Counted from the stretch's first letter, positions 1 to 8,572 are shown. The stretch is 44,019 bases of DNA from Rubrobacter sp. (GCA_016781845.1 JADDPP010000227.1:1-44019), one strand, 5' to 3'. The notes: a model not told the origin generated them from the letters alone. Numbers and translations are program-made.

Positions 1-2
1 TG

Positions 3-1568
3 ATGATAATTGAAGACCCTGTACCGGCTGGAGACAGCGTTGTGCCTCGCGACCCCGAGGAACAAGTGGACTCCAGCGAGAAGCTGTTCCGATATACGTT
101 TGAGCAGGCCGCGGTGGGCATCGGGCACGTGGGCCCCGATGGGCATTGGCTGCGTGTCAATCAACGTCTGTGCGACATAGTCGGCTACTCCCGCGAGGAG
201 CTGTTGCAGCGAACGTTTCAGGACATAACTTACCCAGAAGACCTCGACATTGACCTCGCACACGCTCGCCGCCTGCTGGTGGGGGAGATACAAACGTACT
301 CGCTCGAGAAGCGCTACATCCGCAAGGATGGCTCGGTCGTCTGGATCAATCTCACAGGCTCGCTCGCGCGTACGCCCGAGGGCGCGCCGGATTACTTCAT
401 CGCCATCGTCGAGGACATAGACAGACGCAAGCGCGCCGAAGAGGACCTGCGCCTGTACCGGCTGATGGTCGAGTCGGTTCAGGACTACGCAATCTTTCGC
501 CTGGACACGGAAGGGCATATCAGCAGCTGGAACACGGGGGCGCAGCGCATCAAAGGCTACACGGCAGAGGAGATCATCGGGCGGCACTTCTCCGACTTCT
601 ACCCTCGCGAAGATGTTGCCCGCGGCAGCCCGCAGCACGAGCTCGATGTCGCCACCGCGGAGGGCAGGTTCGAGGGCGAGGGGTGGCGCATCCGCAAGGA
701 CGGCTCGCGCTTTTGGGCGAATGTAGTTGTCACTCGGCTGGATGACAACCACGGCAACCTCATCGGCTTCTCGAAGGTCACTCGGGACCTCACCGAGCGC
801 CGAGCCACCGAGCAGCGCATTCTCGCTCTGAACACGGACCTCGAGCGGCGCGTCCGGGAGCGCACCAACGAACTGGTTGTCCTCAACAGGGAACTGGAGG
901 CGTTCAGCTACTCTGTCTCCCACGACCTGCGAGCGCCTCTGCGAAGCATTGATGGCTTCAGCCAGATACTGCTGGAGGACTACGAGCGCGACCTTGACGA
1001 GCAGGGCAGGGAGTATCTCCGGCGTATCCGCGCTGCCACCGGTCGCATGTCACAGCTCATAGACGCCATGCTCGACCTCGCCCGCCTCAGCCGTGTCGAG
1101 CTACGCAGGGAGAGAGTTGACCTCAGCGCGATAGCCCGTGCCGTCGCCACCGAGCTGCGGCGAACGCAACCCGAGAGGCAGGTGGAGTTCCATATCACAC
1201 CAGGGCTGAGAACGGCGGGCGATCCCAGACTGCTGCGCGTCCTGCTCGAAAACCTGCTTGGGAATGCTTGGAAGTTCACCTCGAAGAAGCCCCACGCGAC
1301 GATAGAGTTCGGGGCCACGGAGGCTGGTGGAGAACGGGCCTACTTCGTGCGAGACAACGGGGCGGGTTTCGATATGGCGTACGCCGGCAAGCTGTACGGC
1401 GTCTTCCAGCGGCTGCACTCCAGCGCGGAGTTCGAGGGGACGGGCATCGGCCTCGCCACAGTGCACCGCATCGTGCACCGCCACCGTGGCCGCACCTGGG
1501 CAGAGGGCGCGGTTGGGCGCGGAGCAACGTTCTACTTCGCCCTGCCCGAAGAACCGGAGGGAGCATGA
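3..1568 (+). CDS. PAS-PAS sensor histidine kinase
   Basis: Soluble two-component sensor kinase of 521 residues. Two PAS domains come first (about residues 25-140 and 152-268, each ending in a typical DRRKRAEE or DLTERRATE tail), then a coiled linker, a HisKA dimerisation domain with the phospho-acceptor His307 in SVSHDLRAPL, and a HATPase domain with N-box Asn421, the DNGAGF box and the GTGIGLAT box. No membrane segment is visible, so it probably senses a cytoplasmic cue through its PAS domains. The C-terminal half resembles kinases that pair with small Rcp1-type regulators, and such a regulator follows with an ATGA overlap. The ATG lies two bases from the window edge, so a longer N terminus cannot be excluded. 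Confidence 0.9.
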   Translation: MIIEDPVPAGDSVVPRDPEEQVDSSEKLFRYTFEQAAVGIGHVGPDGHWLRVNQRLCDIVGYSREELLQRTFQDITYPEDLDIDLAHARRLLVGEIQTYSLEKRYIRKDGSVVWINLTGSLARTPEGAPDYFIAIVEDIDRRKRAEEDLRLYRLMVESVQDYAIFRLDTEGHISSWNTGAQRIKGYTAEEIIGRHFSDFYPREDVARGSPQHELDVATAEGRFEGEGWRIRKDGSRFWANVVVTRLDDNHGNLIGFSKVTRDLTERRATEQRILALNTDLERRVRERTNELVVLNRELEAFSYSVSHDLRAPLRSIDGFSQILLEDYERDLDEQGREYLRRIRAATGRMSQLIDAMLDLARLSRVELRRERVDLSAIARAVATELRRTQPERQVEFHITPGLRTAGDPRLLRVLLENLLGNAWKFTSKKPHATIEFGATEAGGERAYFVRDNGAGFDMAYAGKLYGVFQRLHSSAEFEGTGIGLATVHRIVHRHRGRTWAEGAVGRGATFYFALPEEPEGA

Positions 1569-2002
1569 AGGGTCAGGAACTCATACTGCTCGTGGAGGAC
1601 AACCCGGATGACGAGGCTCTCGCACTGCGAGCCCTCCGAAGGAGCAACGTGCCCAACGAGGTAGTGGTTGCTCGCGACGGGGTAGAGGCGATTGAGCTGC
1701 TGTTCGCGCCGGGTGATGCAGCCGTGAAGCCCCGCGTCGTGCTCCTCGACCTGAAGCTGCCACGCATGGACGGCATGGAAGTGCTCGCGCGGCTGCGCGC
1801 TGATGAGCGCACGAAGCTGCTCACGGTGGTTATCCTTACATCGTCGGTGGAAGAGCGGGACCTCATTGAAAGCTACAGCCTCGGCGCAAACAGCTACGTG
1901 CGCAAGCCGGTGGACTTTGCACAGTTCTCGGAAGCCGTGCAACAACTCTCCCTATACTGGCTCTCCCTCAACGAGCCTCCGCCCCCGGCCAGGAACTCGT
2001 AA
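1565..2002 (+). CDS. single-domain response regulator (Rcp1-like)
   Basis: Receiver-only response regulator of 145 residues. The start ATG overlaps the stop of the upstream kinase (ATGA). Acidic residues in LLVEDNPDD form the metal pocket, Asp62 in LLDLKLPRMDG is the phosphorylation site, and Lys114 in YVRKPVDF is the conserved lysine. There is no DNA-binding or enzymatic output domain. It is probably phosphorylated by the preceding kinase and may relay the phosphate or act by protein contact. The next gene starts directly after its stop codon, so all three signalling genes are likely co-transcribed. Confidence 0.92.
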   Translation: MKGQELILLVEDNPDDEALALRALRRSNVPNEVVVARDGVEAIELLFAPGDAAVKPRVVLLDLKLPRMDGMEVLARLRADERTKLLTVVILTSSVEERDLIESYSLGANSYVRKPVDFAQFSEAVQQLSLYWLSLNEPPPPARNS

Positions 2003-3529
2003 ATGAACGAACCTCTGCCCCTCCGCGTATTGATAGTCGAGGATTCGGAGCCTGACACGCTGCTCCTGGTGCGTGAGCTCCAGCGTGGCGGGTACGCCCC
2101 ATCGTATAGGCGCGTGGACACACCCGAGGCTGCGAGTGCCGCCCTGGATGGCCAGGAGTGGGACCTTATCCTTGCCGACCACTCCATGCCCCACTTCAGT
2201 GCTCCGGCCGCGCTGGAGTTGGTCCGGGACAAAGGATTGGACGTGCCGTTCATAATCGTCTCCGGGAAGATAGGCGAGGAAGACGCGGTCGCGGCGATGA
2301 GGGCAGGCGCCCACGACTACATAATGAAGGACAACCTGGCACGGCTCGTGGCCGCTATCTCTCGGGAGCTGCGCGAGGCGGAGGTACGGCGGGAGCGCCG
2401 CTGGGCACAAGAGGAGCTCAGCAGGAGCGAGGCGAGCCTCGCCGCGGCGCAGCGCATCGCCCACCTGGGCAACTGGGAGCAAGACCTCGCCACGGGTGAG
2501 GAGCGGTGGTCCGACGAGGTGTACCGCATCTACGGATACGCCCCGCAACAGTTCCGGCCCACGTACGAGACGTTCCTCAACTGCGTGCATCCTGAGGACA
2601 GGGAGTACGTCCGGCGCACCGTGGATGAGAGCCTGCGGAACAGGATCCCGTACAACATTGAGCATCGCGTACTGCGGCCGGATGGTGCGGAGCGCATCGT
2701 GCAGGGGCAGGGGGAGCTCGTCCTTGACGACAGGAACGCGCCAGTCCGAATCGTTGGCACCGTACAGGACATCACCGAGCGAAAAAAGGCGGAGCAGCAA
2801 CGGGAGGAACTGCTCGCGGAGGTCGAGCATGCCCTGGAACTGCGCAACCAGTTCCTCTCGCTCGCATCGCACGAGCTCAAGACGCCCGTCACCTCCATCA
2901 AGGGCTTCGCCCAGATACTCTACCAGCGCGCCACTCGACAGCAGAGCTCGGACATGCTCAGGCCGCTTCAGCTCATGAATCGGCAGGTGGAGCGCCTGGA
3001 GCGGCTCATAGCCGACTTGCTCGACGTATCGCGCATGGAGACAGGGCAGATCCCGCTCGAGATGTTGCCCTTCGACCTCAACTCAGTGGTCGAGGAGGTC
3101 ATCGGTGAGGCCGCGATAGCGGCGCGGGGGCTCACTCTTGATTACGACAAGCAGTCCGAGCTCCTGTGGGTGCGCGGCGACAGCGAGAGGATCAGGCAGG
3201 TGCTCACAAACCTGCTCAACAACGCGGTGAAATACTCCGGCGCCCGAAGAGAGATCACCGTTGTAAGCCGCAGGGAAGGCGACTGGGGGCTTGTCTCGGT
3301 GAGAGACTACGGTATCGGTATCCCTCGCGAGCAGCAGCCGGAAGTGTTCGACCTGTACTTCCGGGGCGCGAACGCCCCCACCGACAACTACGGTGGCCTC
3401 GGCCTCGGCCTGTACATCTCCAGAAACATCATCGAGCGCCACGGCGGCAGCATCTGGCTCGAGTCCGAAGAAGGCAAGGGCAGTACGTTCTCGTTCGCCC
3501 TGCCCCTCATCGAGCCAGAGTCAGACTGA
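2003..3529 (+). CDS. hybrid receiver-PAS-histidine kinase
   Basis: 508-residue protein with an N-terminal receiver (about residues 7-120, phospho-acceptor Asp59 in LILADHSMP), a PAS domain (about 150-265, ending GTVQDITERKKAE), HisKA with His290 in SLASHELKTPVTS, and a HATPase domain (NLLNNAVKYS, DYGIGIP, GGLGLGLYIS). The receiver-first order means that its kinase activity may be controlled by phosphorylation from another kinase, probably the one encoded two genes upstream. No membrane segments or DNA-binding domain are visible. The ATG abuts the stop of the upstream regulator with no gap, which implies translational coupling. Confidence 0.92.
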   Translation: MNEPLPLRVLIVEDSEPDTLLLVRELQRGGYAPSYRRVDTPEAASAALDGQEWDLILADHSMPHFSAPAALELVRDKGLDVPFIIVSGKIGEEDAVAAMRAGAHDYIMKDNLARLVAAISRELREAEVRRERRWAQEELSRSEASLAAAQRIAHLGNWEQDLATGEERWSDEVYRIYGYAPQQFRPTYETFLNCVHPEDREYVRRTVDESLRNRIPYNIEHRVLRPDGAERIVQGQGELVLDDRNAPVRIVGTVQDITERKKAEQQREELLAEVEHALELRNQFLSLASHELKTPVTSIKGFAQILYQRATRQQSSDMLRPLQLMNRQVERLERLIADLLDVSRMETGQIPLEMLPFDLNSVVEEVIGEAAIAARGLTLDYDKQSELLWVRGDSERIRQVLTNLLNNAVKYSGARREITVVSRREGDWGLVSVRDYGIGIPREQQPEVFDLYFRGANAPTDNYGGLGLGLYISRNIIERHGGSIWLESEEGKGSTFSFALPLIEPESD

Positions 3530-3576
3530 CACAGCAGCCACGCGAACTCCTGCGGACGCTGTCATTGTGGGCCTGT

Positions 3577-3706
3577 GATACGGGTTCCGGGTGAAGGCTG
3601 CAGGTTTGTCATTCTTCGCTTCGCTGAGAATCCGTGCTCCTGGGTTACGGACTCCTCGCAAGCTCGGAACGACAGTATGAGTAGCAACTCACCCGGATCC
3701 CGTATG
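3577..3706. repeat. MITE/REP-like imperfect palindrome
   Basis: The gap between the signalling operon and the convergent dehydrogenase gene is a nested inverted repeat about 130 bp long. Outer arms are 3577-3594 and 3689-3706, matching at 16 of 18 positions in inverted orientation. Inner arms start with GTCATTCTTCGCTTCGCTGA (from about 3609) and end with GCTCGGAACGAC, which resembles the dispersed GTCATTCCGAGC type of repeat. It carries no gene. It could act as a transcriptional barrier between the convergent genes. A related half-copy is at 23056-23087. Confidence 0.6.
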
Positions 3707-3752
3707 AAAATGCTCGTCACCGTGGAGGCGCGCACGGGACGAGTGCCCTGCC

Positions 3753-4805
3753 CTACCCCTCCAGGTTTACCATCACCTTTATCGCCCCGTCCGCCGCTGT
3801 GCGCGTCAGCTCGAACGCATCCAGAACCTGCGGCAGCCCGAACCGGTGCGTCACCAGTGGCTTCACGTCCACCTTGCCGGACGACACAAGCTCTATCGCC
3901 GTCGGCCACGTATGGCGGTAGCGGAACATTCCCTTCACGTCCAGTTCTTTGATGCCCACCGTCAGCGTTGGGAACTCGAACGACGCCGGTCCCATCCCGA
4001 TCCACACAACCGTCCCTCCGGGCCGTGCAAGATCAACGCTCTGCCGCACCGCCGAGGGCGCCCCCGAGCACTCCAGCACGATCTCCGGCCCCAGATCTTC
4101 CGTCTCCTCGCGCAGGCGCTCCCCGATCTCCGGGTCGTCCGCCCGGAACGTCCCCGCCGCTCCTAGCCGCGAGGCCACGGCGAGCCGGTCGTCCTTGATG
4201 TCCGCCACATATATACGCATCGCTCCAGCCGCCTGCGCCGCGAGTAGGCACAGCAGCCCCACCGGGCCTGCCCCCAGGATGAGCACGCTCTTGCCCGGCG
4301 CGACCCCTGCCCGCCGCGTGGCGTACAACCCCACGCTGAACGGCTCCAGCATCGCCGCCTCCTCGTAGTCCACGTTCTCCGGCAGCTTGTACGACAGCGC
4401 GGCGGGATGGCTCACGTACTGCGCGAGCGCCCCGTCGTCCGGTGGTGTGGCGAAGAAGCGCATGTTGACGCACAGGTTGTAGCGTCCGGTCGTGCAGTAC
4501 GTACACACCCGGCACGGTATTCCCGGCTCGATAGCCACCCGGTCTCCCGGCTTCAGGTCTCGGACGTTCGCGCCCACCTCCACCACCTGCCCCGAGCACT
4601 CGTGCCCTAGTATCATCGGCTGCGTGACCACGAACGAGCCTATCCGCCCCTCCTGCCAGTAATGCACGTCGGAGCCGCACAATCCCACGGACCGCATCGC
4701 GATCAGCACGTCGTCCGGCCCCGCAGGTCCCCTCGGCTCTGGCACCTTCTCCAGCCTCAGATCCTTCACCCCATGGAGCACTGCCGCATCCATCTCAGCC
4801 GCCAT
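3753..4805 (-). CDS. zinc-dependent sorbitol/polyol dehydrogenase-like
   Basis: 350-residue medium-chain dehydrogenase/reductase. Catalytic zinc ligands Cys43 (GLCGSD), His68 and Glu69 (LGHECSG) are present, and Cys98, Cys101, Cys104 and Cys112 form the structural zinc lobe. The NAD(P)-binding Rossmann motif is [15 protein letters not shown]. Overall pattern is closest to sorbitol/L-iditol 2-dehydrogenase and xylitol dehydrogenase; the real substrate cannot be read from sequence. It is transcribed away from a second dehydrogenase of the same superfamily at 5057-6070, and the two may belong to one sugar or polyol pathway. Confidence 0.88.
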   Translation of the reverse strand: MAAEMDAAVLHGVKDLRLEKVPEPRGPAGPDDVLIAMRSVGLCGSDVHYWQEGRIGSFVVTQPMILGHECSGQVVEVGANVRDLKPGDRVAIEPGIPCRVCTYCTTGRYNLCVNMRFFATPPDDGALAQYVSHPAALSYKLPENVDYEEAAMLEPFSVGLYATRRAGVAPGKSVLILGAGPVGLLCLLAAQAAGAMRIYVADIKDDRLAVASRLGAAGTFRADDPEIGERLREETEDLGPEIVLECSGAPSAVRQSVDLARPGGTVVWIGMGPASFEFPTLTVGIKELDVKGMFRYRHTWPTAIELVSSGKVDVKPLVTHRFGLPQVLDAFELTRTAADGAIKVMVNLEG

Positions 4806-4896
4806 CCGCGTCTCCTCTCGAAGCTATGAGGTCAACTATGGCTAGGTTCCCGCACAGGCCGTACCGTGGCCCGGTAAGGTGCATGTGAAAGATGCC

Positions 4897-4923
4897 GTAG
4901 AGACGTTGCACGCAACGTCTGCG
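4897..4923. repeat. 27-bp palindromic repeat, copy 1
   Basis: Near-perfect palindrome with core AGACGTTGCACGCAACGTCT flanked by GTAG and GCG, in the divergent dehydrogenase intergenic region. The same 27 bases occur in reverse complement at 35208-35234, 30 kb away. Its function is unknown; a dispersed REP-like element or a protein-binding site are both possible. Confidence 0.75.
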
Positions 4924-5010
4924 TTCCACCCGCGCAGCGCGTCCACCACCAGCGCTCTCGCAATCGCCCAGGTATTCGTCTTGCCCGCGCCATCCACGAT
5001 ATACACAAGC

Positions 5011-5019
5011 TGGTATAGT
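5011..5019 (+). promoter_or_regulatory. extended -10 promoter for the 5057 dehydrogenase
   Basis: TGGTATAGT fits an extended -10 element (TGn followed by TATAGT, 5 of 6 consensus). No good -35 hexamer lies 16-18 bases upstream. It would start transcription around 5026, about 30 bases ahead of the GTG start codon and just ahead of the AAGGAGG ribosome site. Confidence 0.45.
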
Positions 5020-5056
5020 TGGCCGCATAGACGTCTGTACTGAAGGAGGTGGGTCT

Positions 5057-6070
5057 GTGAGAGCCGTAGTTGTCGAGAAGCCGGAGACCGCGACCGTTCT
5101 GGACGTGCCCCGCCCCACTCCCGGACCGGGCGAGGTCGTCGTGCAGGTTGCCGCATGCGGCATCTGTGGTACCGACAAGCACATCTACGCAGGCAGTTTC
5201 CTCTCACACTACCCGCTCACCCCCGGCCACGAGTTCGCGGGCGTGGTCTCGGACATTGGCCCCGGCGTCCACGAGGTGCGCGAGGGCGACCGCGTGGCCG
5301 TGGACCCCTCACTCTTCTGCGGCGAGTGCTACTACTGTCGCAAGCTCCAGGGCAATCACTGCGTGCGCTGGGGCGCCATCGGCGATACCACGAATGGTGC
5401 GTTCGCGGAGTACGTGAAGGTCCCCGCACGCAACTGCTACAAGTTGTCCGACAGCCTCTCCTTCGAGGAGGCCGCCGTTATCGAGCCTCTCTCCTGCGTC
5501 GCGTGGGGCCAGAAGCGGCTTCAGGCTCAGCCGGGCGACAGCGTCCTGCTCCTGGGCGCAGGCCCCATGAGTCTCCTGTGGACCCAGATGCTGCGGCACG
5601 GCAACGCCTCCCAGATAGTCGTCACCGACCTCCACGAGCCGCGCCTCGCTATGGCCCGCGGCCTCGGCGCATCAGCAACCGTCCCCGCCGGAGAAGGCCA
5701 GGCCGAGCGCCTGCACGAGCTCGCACCTCATGGCTTCGACGTCGTCATTGACGTAACCGGCATTCCCGCCGTGCTGCAGAGCGGGTTCGACTACGTCGCG
5801 CCGATGGGCAAGGTCATGGTCTTCGGCGTCTGCCCTCTCAAGAGCACCATCACCGTCGAGCCGTTCCAGGTATACAACAAGGACCTCACCATCCTCGGCT
5901 CTATGGCGCTCAACTACACCTTCCTGCCCGCGATCGCGATGCTCGAGTCCGGCGTTGTGGACGTCAAGCCCATGCTCACCCACCGCCTTCCCCTCGAAGA
6001 CTTCACCCACGCCCTCTCCCTCGCAGGCAGCCGCGAGTCCATGAAGGTCCAGATAGCTCCACAGTCGTAG
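5057..6070 (+). CDS. zinc-dependent alcohol/polyol dehydrogenase
   Basis: 337-residue medium-chain dehydrogenase. Catalytic zinc ligands are Cys37 (GICGTD), His58 and Glu59 (PGHEFAG); structural zinc cysteines are 88, 91, 94 and 102. The dinucleotide-binding segment contains LLLGAGPMSLLW, in which Ser replaces the usual second Gly region, a mild deviation. A GTG start is supported by AAGGAGG eight bases upstream. It belongs to the sorbitol/threonine dehydrogenase branch; substrate is unknown. It is divergent from the dehydrogenase at 3753-4805 and shares only general family similarity with it. Confidence 0.88.
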   Translation: MRAVVVEKPETATVLDVPRPTPGPGEVVVQVAACGICGTDKHIYAGSFLSHYPLTPGHEFAGVVSDIGPGVHEVREGDRVAVDPSLFCGECYYCRKLQGNHCVRWGAIGDTTNGAFAEYVKVPARNCYKLSDSLSFEEAAVIEPLSCVAWGQKRLQAQPGDSVLLLGAGPMSLLWTQMLRHGNASQIVVTDLHEPRLAMARGLGASATVPAGEGQAERLHELAPHGFDVVIDVTGIPAVLQSGFDYVAPMGKVMVFGVCPLKSTITVEPFQVYNKDLTILGSMALNYTFLPAIAMLESGVVDVKPMLTHRLPLEDFTHALSLAGSRESMKVQIAPQS

Positions 6071-6302
6071 CTGTAGCCGTCCAGAAGTCCCTACCTGCAT
6101 GGGCTACCAGCTACGGGAGACACAGGGAGCCGCCCGCCCCGCTATACGCTTGCAGCGACTCGACGCTTGCACGCTCTGGTATGGCCGCGGTGAATCACGC
6201 TCTCGCTCGTGCATTCTGCACGGCCCCCGTCGTGCGGCTGCGTGACCGTACCGGAATTATGCACGAAACCGCCTGTTTCGTCCTGATCCGTGTAAACAGC
6301 GG

Positions 6303-6332
6303 TTGACAGGTCAGGAAAGGCTATGTTAAGGT
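6303..6332 (+). promoter_or_regulatory. sigma70-type promoter of the ilv operon
   Basis: A perfect TTGACA (6303-6308) is followed after 18 bases by TAAGGT (6327-6332), which keeps the key TA...T positions. It lies directly upstream of the T-box leader. The second T-box in this window has the same layout (TTGACA, 18 bases, TAGACT), which supports the call. The 230 bases before it (6071-6302) hold no gene that I can support. Confidence 0.6.
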
Positions 6333-6339
6333 AGGAACT

Positions 6340-6570
6340 AACAACGAAACGCTTTGACGGGGAGTACTAGGGAAGCGCGAGGCGCATCAGAGAGCCGGGG
6401 GTTGGTGAGACCCGGCAGCCGAGGTCCCGAACTCGCCCCCGAGCGGTCGGCCTGAAGAAGTCAGGGCCGGACGGGTAGCGCACGTTACAGCGCACGAGTG
6501 GCCGCTACGGCGGCAACAAGGGTGGTACCGCGGGAGCAGGCTCTCGTCCCTTCTGGGACGGGAGTTTTTT
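6340..6570 (+). promoter_or_regulatory. T-box leader, leucine specifier (CUC)
   Basis: Canonical T-box. Stem I can be drawn as CGGGG (6358-6362) with CCCCCG (6436-6441), and GGGA (6370-6373) with TCCC (6425-6428). Between them, the specifier loop has AGTACTA on the 5' side (the conserved AGTA motif) and GAACTCG on the 3' side, giving specifier CUC (Leu) at 6432-6434. The distal AGAGAG and GGTGAGA motifs of stem I are present. The T-box proper, AAGGGTGGTACCGCGGGAGC (about 6518-6537), has a TGGT bulge fitting a tRNA end ACCA. A terminator closes the leader. Uncharged tRNA-Leu should stabilise the antiterminator and let transcription proceed toward ilvB. Confidence 0.93.
6541..6570 (+). terminator. 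T-box terminator
   Basis: Stem CTCTCGTCCC / GGGACGGGAG with a TTCT loop (6541-6564) followed by TTTTTT. It is the OFF structure of the leucine T-box; its 5' side overlaps sequence needed for the T-box antiterminator. Confidence 0.92.
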
Positions 6571-6596
6571 GTTATCTACGGCACGAGGAGCAGCAG

Positions 6597-6749
6597 GTGG
6601 ACGTGGCGGTGAGGGCACAGGCTTACAGCAGGGCGGACGGGCGCGATGTGACGCTCGGGTCCGCGCGCGCCCTCGTCATTCTCCTCGTACTCGTAGTAGT
6701 AATCCTTATTGAGCTCCTTATCGGGAGCACACACAGCGCGGGAGGCTGA
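6597..6749 (+). CDS. branched-chain leader peptide (ilvL-like)
   Basis: Short ORF of 50 codons between the T-box terminator and ilvB. The GTG at 6597 has GAGGAG six bases upstream; a second in-frame GTG at 6648 would give a 33-residue peptide with a weaker ribosome site. Codons 6672-6722 read LVILLVLVVVILIELLI: 16 of 17 are Leu (7), Val (5) or Ile (4), and they include GTA, CTT and ATT, which are uncommon in the neighbouring GC-rich genes. The stop TGA (6747-6749) overlaps an antiterminator arm. Composition and position match the leader peptides of enterobacterial ilvGMEDA and ilvBN. A chance hydrophobic ORF is possible but unlikely given the adjoining hairpins. Expression is unproven. Confidence 0.7.
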   Translation: MDVAVRAQAYSRADGRDVTLGSARALVILLVLVVVILIELLIGSTHSAGG

Positions 6750-6820
6750 AACACCCAGGCTTAGAAGAATAACCACAGACAACACAAAGCCTCCCAAACA
6801 ACAGGGAGGCTTTCTTGTTG
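6740..6820 (+). terminator. second attenuator: antiterminator/terminator pair
   Basis: A perfect 10-bp stem AAAGCCTCCC (6786-6795) / GGGAGGCTTT (6804-6813) with an 8-base loop, followed by the U-rich CTTGTT, forms a terminator ahead of ilvB. The octamer GGGAGGCT also occurs at 6740-6747, overlapping the leader-peptide stop codon, and can pair perfectly with AGCCTCCC at 6788-6795 instead. A ribosome stalled in the branched-chain codons leaves 6740-6747 free (antitermination). A ribosome that reaches the stop codon covers it, so the terminator forms. The mechanism is inferred from the sequence. Confidence 0.72.
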
Positions 6821-6853
6821 AGGGCGGACACACAAGAGAGGGGGAGCGATGCC

Positions 6854-8572
6854 ATGACATTGACCGTAGACAGGCCGGAGACAGTTGAGCAGGAACCAGG
6901 GCCCGAACAGCCCAAACGCCTCAGTGGCTCGCGCATTATGTGCGAGGCGCTCGTCGCAGAAGGGGTGGAGATTATGTGGGGCTACCCCGGCGGTGCGATA
7001 ATGCCGTTCTACGACGCGCTGCCCGAGTACTCCATCCACCACGTACTCGTGCGCCACGAGCAGGCGGGGGCTCACGCGGCGGATGGATACGCCCGAGCCA
7101 CGGGTAAGGTGGGCGTCTGCATCGGCACCTCCGGGCCCGGCGCGACGAACCTCGTCACCGGCCTCGCCACCGCGTACATGGACTCCGTCCCCATGGTTGC
7201 CATCACCGGCCAGGTCGCGCGCTCCTTTATCGGCCGCGACAGCTTCCAGGAGACGGATATCGTCGGCATCACCCTCCCCATCACGAAGCACAACTTCCTC
7301 GTCAACTCCGCGGCGGAGCTTGGTGACATCATGCACGAGGCCTTCCACCTGGCCCGCAGCGGACGGCCCGGGCCCGTCCTCGTTGATGTCCCCAAGGACG
7401 TCCAGATAGAGGAAGCGCTCTACACCCCCGCCGTCCGCCCCCACGCCGTCCCGGAGGGAGCGGGCGGAGAGTATGCTCGCGCCGCCGACCTCATCGCCCG
7501 CGCCCAGAAGCCGCTCATTATCGCGGGACACGGCGTCATCATCGCAAATGGCTACGACGAGCTGCGCTCCTTCGCGGAGAAGTCCGGCATCCCCGTTATA
7601 ACCACTCTTCTGGGTCTGAGCTGCTTCCCGGAGTCGCACCCTCTCTCCCTCGGCTGGCCCGGCATGCACGGCCCCGCCCACGTCAACCGCGCGATAGACG
7701 AGGCGGACGTGATAGTTGCCGTCGGTATGCGCTTCGATGACCGCGTGACCGGCAAGCTGGAGACGTGGGCCCCGAACGCGAGGTTCATCCACATTGACAT
7801 TGACCCCGCCGAGATCAACAAGAACGTTCCCGCCGAGGTTGGCATCATTGCCGATGCCCGCGATGCCCTCCGAGCGCTCGTGGACGCCGTCGCCCCCGCC
7901 GACCACACCGAGTGGCTGCACTCCATCAAGCGCAACGCCCGCCCGGAGGGGCCGCCTAAGGACACGACTTTCATAACCCCCTCGACAGTCGTGGACGCCA
8001 TCAAGAGCGCCACGAACGGTGAGGCGCGGCTCGTCACGGACGTGGGCCAGCACCAGATGTGGGCCGCCCGCTTCTACGGCTACAACAAGCCGAACAGCCA
8101 CATCACCTCCGGCGGCCTCGGCACGATGGGCTACGCACTCCCCGCCGCGATGGGCGTCAAGGCGGGATGCCCGGACGAGCCTGTTTGGGTTGTCGCGGGC
8201 GATGGTGGCATTCAGATGAACATCCAGGAGCTGGCTACCATCGCGCAGGAAGGCCTGAATATCAAGGTCGCGATAATCAATAACGGCTACCTCGGCATGG
8301 TGCGTCAGTGGCAGCAGTTCTTCCACAACCGCAACTACTCCGAGACCCGCATCTCCTCGCCCGACTACGCGCTCCTCACTGCTGCGTACGGACTGCAGGG
8401 CCGCAGAGTCACCGAAAAGGAGGACGTGCAGCGGCAGGTCGAGTGGGCGATGAGCACCCCTGGCGCAGTCGTTCTCGAGTTTTGTATCTCACAGGAGGCA
8501 AACGTGTACCCGATGATTCCGTCCGGCGGCTCCGTCGCCACCATGATAGAGGAGCCGGAGGTGGTCGAGTGA
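6854..8572 (+). CDS. ilvB: acetolactate synthase, large subunit
   Basis: ThDP- and FAD-dependent enzyme joining two pyruvates to 2-acetolactate (valine/leucine), or pyruvate and 2-oxobutyrate to the isoleucine precursor. 572 residues, usual family length. Catalytic Glu69 lies in VRHEQAGAHAADGYARATG; the ThDP/Mg motif begins with GDGG (Asp450) and ends with NNGYLGMVRQWQ. The ATG at 6854 was chosen because GGGGAG lies about eight bases upstream and the family N terminus begins near GSRIMCEAL; an upstream in-frame TTG at 6815 would fall at the edge of the attenuator hairpin. First enzyme gene of the operon; its GTGA stop overlaps ilvN. Confidence 0.97.
   Translation: MTLTVDRPETVEQEPGPEQPKRLSGSRIMCEALVAEGVEIMWGYPGGAIMPFYDALPEYSIHHVLVRHEQAGAHAADGYARATGKVGVCIGTSGPGATNLVTGLATAYMDSVPMVAITGQVARSFIGRDSFQETDIVGITLPITKHNFLVNSAAELGDIMHEAFHLARSGRPGPVLVDVPKDVQIEEALYTPAVRPHAVPEGAGGEYARAADLIARAQKPLIIAGHGVIIANGYDELRSFAEKSGIPVITTLLGLSCFPESHPLSLGWPGMHGPAHVNRAIDEADVIVAVGMRFDDRVTGKLETWAPNARFIHIDIDPAEINKNVPAEVGIIADARDALRALVDAVAPADHTEWLHSIKRNARPEGPPKDTTFITPSTVVDAIKSATNGEARLVTDVGQHQMWAARFYGYNKPNSHITSGGLGTMGYALPAAMGVKAGCPDEPVWVVAGDGGIQMNIQELATIAQEGLNIKVAIINNGYLGMVRQWQQFFHNRNYSETRISSPDYALLTAAYGLQGRRVTEKEDVQRQVEWAMSTPGAVVLEFCISQEANVYPMIPSGGSVATMIEEPEVVE

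Noticed and set aside
6498-6749. 83-codon ORF beginning inside the leucine T-box
   Set aside because: The first third lies in the T-box antiterminator and terminator, so the full ORF is not credible; only the part from GTG 6597 (or 6648) is kept as a leader peptide.
6761-8326. 521-codon minus-strand frame opposite ilvB
   Set aside because: Antisense shadow of ilvB with no family signature.
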